Shown one piece after another: positions 28,262 to 35,335 of a stretch of DNA of 59,074 nt. Source of the stretch: UBA4416 sp031539425 (GTDB taxonomy: Bacteria; Bacteroidota; Bacteroidia; B-17B0; Aurantibacillaceae). The number at the start of each line of letters is the position of its first letter. Position 1 is the first letter of the stretch. The notes under the pieces were generated by a model, which did not search any database, was not told the DNA's origin, and saw nothing but the letters and a program-made list of their open reading frames with translations. Location: assembly GCA_031539425.1 (NCBI GenBank), contig JAVKLI010000032.1, positions 1 through 59,074 of the forward strand, given 5' to 3'. The translations under genes were made by a program, and so were the position numbers.

Positions 28262-28263
28262 AC

Positions 28264-30144
28264 ATGTGCGGAATAGCAGGTATAGTAAATAAAAAAAAAT
28301 GTGCTGATGTAGCTCAGTTAATCTATCAAATGAGCCACAGTATAAAACATAGGGGCCCAGATGGAGAAGGTTTTGTTTTTTTTAATAATACCCTTGCAAC
28401 ACCAATATTTACAGATGATACACCTAAAGTAAACATTAAAAATTTACAATTAAAATTTAACCCACATATATATTATAAAGACTATCTAGCCAATATAGAT
28501 GTCGCATTTGCCCATAGACGCCTTTCTATTACTGACACTTCACAAACAGGGCACCAACCCAGTTGCAATCATCCGGAAAAATACTGGATTACCTTTAACG
28601 GCGAAATTTATAATTACTTAAATCTTAAGTCTGAATTAGAACAATTAGGGCATCAGTTTGTTACACACACAGAAAGCGAAGTGCTCTTAAATGCTTATAA
28701 AAATTGGGGAAAATCGTTTGTAAAAAAACTAAATGGCATGTTTGCTTTTGCTATTTATGATACAAATAATAACCAACTATTTATGGCTCGTGATGTGGCT
28801 GGCGTAAAGCCATTTTATTTTGTAAACAACACCAATTGGTTTGCATTTGCTAGTGAATATAAGGCTTTGATAAAACCTAAAATAATTCCGTTTGAAATAA
28901 ACTACCAACAGCAAATGGAATTTATTATTAACGCCTCATTTGAAACATCTAACGAAAGTTTATTTAAACACATTCAAGAATTAAAACCAGGGCATTATGC
29001 TTACTATAATTTAAATACAGATGAGTATCAAACGGAATCGTATTTTAATTTAAATCAAATTACACCAACAAATTTTTCTACCCAACAAAATATAGAGTTT
29101 GTTGAGCAAACACTTATTGAATCAATAAAACAGAGGTTAAATGTACAGCAAAAATTAAACGTATGCTTGAGTGGCGGCCTAGATAGCGCTATTATAGCTT
29201 GTATTATAAAATATTTAAATCCATCATATCATTTAACCGCTTTTACGTCCTCTTTCCCTGGCGAAACAATTGATGAATATGATAATGCCAAACAAACAGC
29301 CCTACATTGTGGCGCCACCTTACAGCGAGTGCAACCAAATGCTAAAGGCTTTTTTGAAGAAGTAGAAACTTTAAATTACCAACAAGATCTGCCAATATGG
29401 GGAACCAGTACCTATGCCCAATACCTTGTAAATAAAGAGGCTGCAAGCATGGGTACAAAAATATTAATGAACGGACAAGGTGCCGATGAACTGTTTGCTG
29501 GTTATCACCATCATTTTTATAGTTATTGGAACGAATCCTTTAAAATTAAAAACTTTTTAGACGCTCAAAAAACCTTATCAAATCCGCTTTTACATTATAC
29601 TAAACAAAAAATTAAACAATTTGTTTATATAAAAAATAACCATCAAAAATTATTTAACACTAATGTTTCAAACCTATCATTTGAAGCAAACAAATTACAG
29701 GCATCATTAAACAATCAACTACAATTAGATTTTAATGGTAAATTAAAACAATATTTAAAATGCGAAGATCGTTGCAGCATGGCATTTGGTATAGAAAGCA
29801 GAGTACCTTTTAGTGATGACATACCTTTAATTAACTTATTGTTTTCCATTTCAGGGGATCAAAAAATACAACAAGGCACTTTAAAATATTTGTTACGTGA
29901 AGCTACAAAAAGATATATTCCAACTACAATATATAATAACACGAAAAAGATAGGCTTTGAAGCACCTATGTATCAATGGTTACAACCTAATCAATTTGAA
30001 ATGCTAGATACAATCATTACACATTTAGATTTTGTAAACAGCAACTATATGAAAAATCATTTTAATAATTTATTAAAATCACAAACCAATTTAATTTTTA
30101 GATTATACTCATTAGCGGTTTGGAAAAACGTTTTTAGTAAATAA
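28264..30144 (+). CDS. asnB: Glutamine-dependent asparagine synthetase
   Basis: I start it at the ATG of MCGIAGIVNKK because Cys2 must become the N-terminal nucleophile; an upstream in-frame extension would bury it. The glutaminase domain has SHSIKHRGPDGEG, AHRRLSITD and FNGEIYNY. The synthetase domain has the ATP-pyrophosphatase P-loop CLSGGLDSA (Ser303-Ser308). At 626 residues it is of normal length. It may make asparagine or amidate a sugar or peptide precursor; pairing with the deacetylase-like gene hints at surface-polymer chemistry. Confidence 0.9.
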   Translation: MCGIAGIVNKKKCADVAQLIYQMSHSIKHRGPDGEGFVFFNNTLATPIFTDDTPKVNIKNLQLKFNPHIYYKDYLANIDVAFAHRRLSITDTSQTGHQPSCNHPEKYWITFNGEIYNYLNLKSELEQLGHQFVTHTESEVLLNAYKNWGKSFVKKLNGMFAFAIYDTNNNQLFMARDVAGVKPFYFVNNTNWFAFASEYKALIKPKIIPFEINYQQQMEFIINASFETSNESLFKHIQELKPGHYAYYNLNTDEYQTESYFNLNQITPTNFSTQQNIEFVEQTLIESIKQRLNVQQKLNVCLSGGLDSAIIACIIKYLNPSYHLTAFTSSFPGETIDEYDNAKQTALHCGATLQRVQPNAKGFFEEVETLNYQQDLPIWGTSTYAQYLVNKEAASMGTKILMNGQGADELFAGYHHHFYSYWNESFKIKNFLDAQKTLSNPLLHYTKQKIKQFVYIKNNHQKLFNTNVSNLSFEANKLQASLNNQLQLDFNGKLKQYLKCEDRCSMAFGIESRVPFSDDIPLINLLFSISGDQKIQQGTLKYLLREATKRYIPTTIYNNTKKIGFEAPMYQWLQPNQFEMLDTIITHLDFVNSNYMKNHFNNLLKSQTNLIFRLYSLAVWKNVFSK

Positions 30145-30250
30145 ATCGCTAAACCTTATCAAACAATCATATTCAATTACTATTAACAAGACGTATCCTA
30201 ACAAAAACCACCGTTATATATCAATCTATCCCCCTTTTATCAATGGGGTA

Positions 30251-30260
30251 GGGGGGGGGG
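30251..30260 (+). repeat. G10 homopolymer tract in an intergenic region
   Basis: Ten G in a row follow ggggta in otherwise AT-rich DNA, 122 bp upstream of the START-like gene. A C5 run about 30 bp earlier could pair with the G run. The rest of 30145-30381 shows no gene. Confidence 0.8.
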
Positions 30261-30381
30261 AACAAGGTTAAAGTATTTGCCTAACAAAAATTTACCTTAA
30301 ACAAAACAAAGGTTTTTACTTTTAATAAGATTTTTATTGCCATATTAAATAAATTTTTATATTAACAAAAATTATAATACT

Positions 30382-31362
30382 ATGGCCTCCTTAAAAAAGA
30401 AAACAAAATTGGCTGCTAAAAAGCAATTAAAAAAAGCAGTTATAAAAAATAAAAAAGTAGTAAAAAGCATATCTAAAAAGACAGTCAAACCTTCTAATAA
30501 GAAGCTTATTGTGAATAAAAATGATACTAAACCAAAGAAACTTAAAGCTATAAAATCAACAAAGCCTGTAAAAAATAAAGCAACTCAAACTAAAGTTGCA
30601 GATAAAAAAAACATTAAGCAAACTATAAAAAAAATAGTGGCTAAAAAAATGGTAAAAAAAACAAAACTTAAAAAAAACCTACCTATCAAAAATAAGGTTA
30701 AGATTGTTAAACCCGTAAAAGCTAAAAAGCTAAAATTACCTAAGGCTATTAAACCTGTAAAAGCTAAAAAGCTAAAATTACCTAAGGCTATTAAACCTGT
30801 AAAACCTAAAAAGCTAAAATTACCTAAGGCTATTAAACCTGTAAAACCTAAAAAGCTAAAATTACCTAAGGTTGTTAAAGAAAAACCAATTAAAGAACTT
30901 AAAATAGTTAAACCGGTTAAACCTATTAAAGCACCTACAACCTTTAGAATAAATAATCAATCTAACACACCAACTATACCAGAACCAAAAGGAAAATATA
31001 CTTTAGAATTTAATATTAAAGCATCTGAAGATATGATGTATGATTTTTTAAGCACTGAGAGTGGCCTTTCTGAATGGTTTTGTAATGACGTTAGTATAAA
31101 AGATGGTATTTTTACTTTTTGGTGGGGCGGACAAAGCCAACAGGCAAAATTAGTTAAAGAAATCCCGCCTTATATGATAAAATATCAATGGCTTGACAAA
31201 AACGATGGTAGTTATTTTGAATTTAGATTAACCCGCGATGAGCTAACCAATGATATTTCATTGATAATTACAGATTTTGCCGCAGATAAAGATGACGAAA
31301 TATCAGCCAAATTATTATGGCAAAATCAAATCGAAAAATTATTACACATTTTAGGGTCATAA
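30382..31362 (+). CDS. Histone-H1-like lysine-rich tail fused to a START-like domain
   Basis: The 326-residue protein has two parts. Residues 1-~200 are disordered, with lysine at about 23 of the first 60 positions and only K, A, P, V, I, T and N in quantity, as in bacterial histone-H1-like proteins. Residues ~110-165 hold four copies of a 14-residue unit KPVKAKKLKLPKAI. Residues ~203-326 are a START-like (AHSA1-type) domain: EDMMYDFLSTESGLSEWFCN, FTFWWGGQSQQAKLV, YFEFRLTRDELT, ITDFA. As I know them, Bacteroidota homologues are usually that domain alone, about 125-130 residues. The tail should bind DNA or RNA non-specifically; the domain may bind a hydrophobic ligand. Confidence 0.85.
   Translation: MASLKKKTKLAAKKQLKKAVIKNKKVVKSISKKTVKPSNKKLIVNKNDTKPKKLKAIKSTKPVKNKATQTKVADKKNIKQTIKKIVAKKMVKKTKLKKNLPIKNKVKIVKPVKAKKLKLPKAIKPVKAKKLKLPKAIKPVKPKKLKLPKAIKPVKPKKLKLPKVVKEKPIKELKIVKPVKPIKAPTTFRINNQSNTPTIPEPKGKYTLEFNIKASEDMMYDFLSTESGLSEWFCNDVSIKDGIFTFWWGGQSQQAKLVKEIPPYMIKYQWLDKNDGSYFEFRLTRDELTNDISLIITDFAADKDDEISAKLLWQNQIEKLLHILGS
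30709..30876 (+). repeat. Four tandem 42-bp in-frame repeats in the lysine-rich tail
   Basis: Units start at 30709, 30751, 30793 and 30835 and are nearly identical (gct/cct exchange within KAK or KPK; last unit ends ggttgtt). The near identity implies recent expansion by slippage or unequal crossing over. Confidence 0.95.
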
Positions 31363-31398
31363 ATTCTATCTTAAAGCCTTACATATCACATTAATTTA

Positions 31399-31406
31399 TA
31401 AATTTG
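31399..31406 (+). promoter_or_regulatory. Candidate -7 box TAAATTTG before ppiD
   Basis: Fits TAnnTTTG, 27 bp before the start codon at 31433. No TTG was found at -33. Confidence 0.4.
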
Positions 31407-31432
31407 CAGCCCTTTTATAAAGTAAAAAAAAC

Positions 31433-33598
31433 ATGAGCATTTTAGAAAAAATTAGAAGCAAAACAACATTATTGGTATCCATTGTAGGCATTGCCTTATT
31501 AATATTTATTTTGCAAAGCTTATTAGGCTCTAGCGGTATGCTATTTTCAGGCGACGATAGAACTATAGGTACTATTAATGGTACAAAAATTGACATCCTA
31601 AAGTTTAAACAAGATTATGACAATAAGGTAGCTCAAATTACTAAATCCAATCCTAATGCTGTACTGTCAGAAACAGACAAACAACAATTATCAGATCAAA
31701 TTTGGAATGACATCGTATTTTCTCAAACCTTATCTAAGGAGTTTAAAAACATAGGATTAACAATATCTGCAGATGAATTGTATTATAACATGCTTATTAA
31801 CCCACATAGGCAAGTTGTACAGCAATTAACAGACCCACAAACAGGAAAAGTATTTCCTCAAATTGCCCGTCAAGATGGTTCTTTAGACTTAGCAAAAGTA
31901 ACTGCTTTTGTTAAGCAAGTAAGTGGTGCTGAAGAATCGTTTTGGATACAGCTAGAAAAAACAGTGGCTGAAAATATTATTACAGAAAAATATACTACTC
32001 TCATTAAAAAGGGTCTCTACATTACTAAAACTGAATTGATGGATGAGTATCATAATCAAAACAAAAAAGCCAGTGCTGCATTTGTTTTTGTAAAACCATC
32101 TAACATAAACACCTCTAAAACTAAAACTACAAATGAAGAAATAACTGCTTATTACAATGCAAACTCAGCGCTGTATACTGCTAAACAAACAAATGCAAAA
32201 ATTGAATACGTATCATTTGATGTTTTACCTTCACAATCAGACTTAGAAACCATTTCAAAAGACCTAAAAAGAGTGGCAGGTGAAATGAAAAATGCCTCAA
32301 TTAAAGAAGACTCTACTATTATGAATTCTGAAAATCCAGATGGACAAATATTATTAGCTAATGTGTCTAAAAAGTTTTCACCAATAATGGATTCAGTAAT
32401 TTTTACCGCATCTAAAGGCGACATATTAGGGCCTATAACAGAAGGCGCTTTTATGAAATTATATAAAGTTGAAAACATACAAACCTTAGCAGATTCAGTC
32501 AAGGTGCGACATATTTTAATTGGATTTCAGTCTCAAAAATTTAAAAAAAATAGAACCAATGAAGAAGCTCGTAAAACAGCAGATAGCATATTAACTGTAC
32601 TAAAAACAAACAAAAAAGTAACCTTTGATAGTTTGGTAAATGCCCTTACAGATGATGAAGGATCTATCCCAAAAAAAGGGGTATACGATTGGTTTAATGA
32701 AACTAAAAACTTTGTAGAACCCTTTAAAATTTATGCTTTAGAAGGAAAAAAAGGAAATATAGCTATTGTAAAAACCCAATTTGGATATCATGTAATTGAA
32801 ATAATGGATGTTTCAAAAAATTCACACAAGTCTTATCAAGTGGCGCAAGTTGTAAAATTAATAGAGCCTAGCGCAGAAACAGTTCAAGATTATTATAAAA
32901 AGGCAAATGATTTTTTAATAAATGCGCAAACATCAGAAGCATTTAATAATCAAGTTACTAAACTAAACCTAACAAAAAGATTAGCCTTAGATATTAAAGA
33001 AACTGACCGACAAGTAACTAATATTAATAATTCTAAAGAAATAATTAAATGGGTGTTTAAATCAAAAGTTGGAGAAGTATCACCGGTTATTGATTTGCAA
33101 AATAAATTTATAGTAGCTCACATTGTTAAATTAAATAAAAAAGGGCTCATTCCTATGGAAGATGTTCAAGATGATATTAAACAAAAATTAGTAAAACTTA
33201 AAGCAATAGACGAACTAGAAAAAGAACTTATAGCCAAAACACAAAACTTAAATTCGCTTCAAGATGTTGCCACTGCTTTATCATTAAAAATAGACACCGC
33301 TAAAAAAGCAACATTTGCAACCTATTTTTTACCTAAAGTAGGAGATGATAATACAGTAATTGGTATGATACTAAACCTAAAACCTAATACCTTTTTAAAA
33401 GCCCTTAAAACAAGTAAAGGCGTTTATTTTGTAAATACCTTTGCCGACCTAAGCAATGAGGCTAATATTAAATTAGATGAAGGTATGGTAAAAAGAAATT
33501 TACAAGCTCAAATTGACAATAAAGTAAATTATGAGCTATTACAATCTGTAAAAGAAAACGCTAATATTGAAGATCATCGTATTCGATTTGATTTTTAA
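31433..33598 (+). CDS. Periplasmic peptidyl-prolyl isomerase/chaperone, PpiD/SurA type
   Basis: The 721-residue protein is anchored by one N-terminal membrane helix (LLVSIVGIALLIFILQSLLG, residues 12-31). A SurA-N-like chaperone region follows (GTINGTKIDILKFKQDYDNKV ... QQLSDQIWNDIVF). A parvulin-type PPIC domain lies at ~355-455 (VKVRHILIGFQ ... FGYHVIEIM), with a second, degenerate one later. It folds outer-membrane and secreted proteins at the periplasmic face of the inner membrane. In many Bacteroidota it lies near coaX/lptC; here it is 11 kb away. Confidence 0.9.
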   Translation: MSILEKIRSKTTLLVSIVGIALLIFILQSLLGSSGMLFSGDDRTIGTINGTKIDILKFKQDYDNKVAQITKSNPNAVLSETDKQQLSDQIWNDIVFSQTLSKEFKNIGLTISADELYYNMLINPHRQVVQQLTDPQTGKVFPQIARQDGSLDLAKVTAFVKQVSGAEESFWIQLEKTVAENIITEKYTTLIKKGLYITKTELMDEYHNQNKKASAAFVFVKPSNINTSKTKTTNEEITAYYNANSALYTAKQTNAKIEYVSFDVLPSQSDLETISKDLKRVAGEMKNASIKEDSTIMNSENPDGQILLANVSKKFSPIMDSVIFTASKGDILGPITEGAFMKLYKVENIQTLADSVKVRHILIGFQSQKFKKNRTNEEARKTADSILTVLKTNKKVTFDSLVNALTDDEGSIPKKGVYDWFNETKNFVEPFKIYALEGKKGNIAIVKTQFGYHVIEIMDVSKNSHKSYQVAQVVKLIEPSAETVQDYYKKANDFLINAQTSEAFNNQVTKLNLTKRLALDIKETDRQVTNINNSKEIIKWVFKSKVGEVSPVIDLQNKFIVAHIVKLNKKGLIPMEDVQDDIKQKLVKLKAIDELEKELIAKTQNLNSLQDVATALSLKIDTAKKATFATYFLPKVGDDNTVIGMILNLKPNTFLKALKTSKGVYFVNTFADLSNEANIKLDEGMVKRNLQAQIDNKVNYELLQSVKENANIEDHRIRFDF

Positions 33599-33607
33599 TT
33601 TTTATTA

Positions 33608-34225
33608 ATGCGCCTTAAGAGCTATAACTATTCCGTTTTATTAATTTTAAGAAAAATAGTTTTATTGACTATTGTATTAGCTAATTTAAACTTGGTTTTT
33701 ACTTACAGTTTTATTGCTACAGCTTTATTTACTATATTGAGTGTATTTTACGCCATTATTTTTTTAGCAACTATTTATTATAAAATTAAATGGAAGCATC
33801 AAATAACACATCATGTTTTTAATGTATACAAACCAAAATATTATACTGTATCCACCATTAAAATAATAGTATTGGGTTTTTGTTTAGGTTACTTTTACTA
33901 TATACACAGCCAATTTCATGATATGTGGTATTTATGTTTAATAGTATTGCTGTACGAATTGAGCAATGTTATTTGTACGTTATTATTTAAATTACATACT
34001 ATTAGTTTTTTAGAAAATAGCATGGTTATGATTGAGGAGTTGAAAACTGAGATTTGGTTTAATCACCTATCCAAAATAGAATTAAGACACAATATTATTT
34101 TTTGTTTTAATAAATCAAATCAAGTTACTACAATTAATTTAAGCCAGGTAAAAAATAATAGGCAATTTGAAGAAGTATTTTTTAATTTAGTTCAAACTCA
34201 TCAAATAACATTAATAAAATCCTAA
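33608..34225 (+). CDS. Hypothetical membrane protein
   Basis: The 205-residue protein has two hydrophobic segments near the N-terminus (~15-65) and two more around 85-130. A soluble end (~140-205) has a pattern (IWFNHLSKIELRHNIIFCF) that weakly recalls bacterial PH-like domains. I do not recognise a family with confidence. It sits 9 bp after ppiD and its stop abuts the start of the thioredoxin gene, so the three probably form an operon for envelope protein folding. Confidence 0.65.
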   Translation: MRLKSYNYSVLLILRKIVLLTIVLANLNLVFTYSFIATALFTILSVFYAIIFLATIYYKIKWKHQITHHVFNVYKPKYYTVSTIKIIVLGFCLGYFYYIHSQFHDMWYLCLIVLLYELSNVICTLLFKLHTISFLENSMVMIEELKTEIWFNHLSKIELRHNIIFCFNKSNQVTTINLSQVKNNRQFEEVFFNLVQTHQITLIKS

Positions 34226-34226
34226 C

Positions 34227-34736
34227 ATGAAAAACAAAAAACAAATTATTAGTATAATATGTATCGCTATTTTTAGCATAATCATAAGTCAAGCTTTTAT
34301 ACGTTTTTCTAAAAAAGACGAAGCACCAGAAATAGATTTTAGGTCGTTGTTACTTATTGATGAGGCTCAAGTACCCGTTGATAATAGTGAATTTAAAAAT
34401 AAAACAACTTTAATATGCTTTTATGCATCATGGTGTGGCGATTGCAGAAAAGAACTTAAAACCATTAACGAAGTAAAAGATAAATTATTAAACGATGTTT
34501 CTATTGTATTAATAACAGATGATACGCCTGAAAAAATTAAAGAATTTAAAATGAAAAATAAGTATAAGTTTAAAGTACTTAAGCTTCAAGATCAAACATT
34601 AAAAGAATTAGGTATTAAGTTTATTCCAACCTTATATGTGTTAAACAAACAGGTTGAAACCACCTTTTCAAAAGTTGGTTATATAAATTGGGCAAATACG
34701 GATGAAGTAACCTCTATATTAAAAACTGCTGAGTAA
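34227..34736 (+). CDS. Membrane-anchored thioredoxin-like protein (TlpA/ResA type)
   Basis: The 169-residue protein has an N-terminal membrane anchor (residues ~7-25) and a thioredoxin fold with redox motif ASWCGDCRKEL (Cys70, Cys73). It also has the cis-proline loop FIPTLYVL and a final FSKVGYINW. The spacing fits periplasmic thiol reductases that act in cytochrome maturation or disulfide reshuffling. Its neighbour ppiD is also an envelope folding factor. Confidence 0.82.
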   Translation: MKNKKQIISIICIAIFSIIISQAFIRFSKKDEAPEIDFRSLLLIDEAQVPVDNSEFKNKTTLICFYASWCGDCRKELKTINEVKDKLLNDVSIVLITDDTPEKIKEFKMKNKYKFKVLKLQDQTLKELGIKFIPTLYVLNKQVETTFSKVGYINWANTDEVTSILKTAE

Positions 34737-34743
34737 ACTTTTT

Positions 34744-35154
34744 TTAATTTATTTTGTAATACAAACCAAAATTACCATAGGTATTATTAAAACTACTTAA
34801 AAACCCACCATATCCAGCCTCTGCAAAGGCTCCAAATTTTTCAACAAACAGTGCGCGAGCGCCTACATAAAACGATAAATTAAACTGAGTAATGCTTGTT
34901 TTAAAAGCAAGGCCTAAAAAACTAGTTTCTAAAAATAACACTTCATGGCCAACATTGGCGCCAACATAAACATCAAACATCTTTGGTTTGTTTTTTGATA
35001 AATTTAATAAATGAAAATTACCAAACAAGCCAGTATGAATGGTTGTGTGGGTATTAATAAATGTGCTTAAAATAAATTTGCGACTGTTATCTTTATTGGC
35101 ATAAGTACCATTAAAGCCGGCACTAAACAAATCGGTTATAAAATATTCGTACAT
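34744..35154 (-). CDS. C-terminal part of an outer-membrane-type beta-barrel protein, 5' end damaged
   Basis: The 136-residue frame is rich in alternating aromatic strands (MFDVYVGANVGHEVLF, FNLSFYVGARALF, FGAFAEAGYGGFLSSF) and ends in a strand with terminal aromatic residues (NFGLYYKIN), like a small barrel. The same frame continues upstream with sensible protein (RAGIELRPNDSYGYPIHL) to a stop at 35236-35238, without an ATG. Beyond that stop it again reads MEIRAYFINNSKIKKYL from 35289. So the N-terminus or signal peptide is lost or cut by a nonsense codon. It converges on the thioredoxin gene and is probably a decaying gene. Confidence 0.55.
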   Translation of the reverse strand: MYEYFITDLFSAGFNGTYANKDNSRKFILSTFINTHTTIHTGLFGNFHLLNLSKNKPKMFDVYVGANVGHEVLFLETSFLGLAFKTSITQFNLSFYVGARALFVEKFGAFAEAGYGGFLSSFNNTYGNFGLYYKIN

Positions 35155-35335
35155 TAAATGTATTGGATAGCCGTAACTATCATTTGGCCTTAACTCTATA
35201 CCAGCACGTATTAAATGTGCTTTTTTGCTAAAGCCTTATAAATACTTTTTAATTTTTGAATTGTTAATAAAGTAGGCTCTTATTTCCATTTTTATACTTT
35301 GTTTTTTCTGTTCTTTACATGGTTATTTTACTATC

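Noticed and set aside
28204..28263. Upstream in-frame extension of asnB
   Set aside because: It would place residues before Cys2, which must be the N-terminal nucleophile after Met removal; it also overlaps the deacetylase-like gene.
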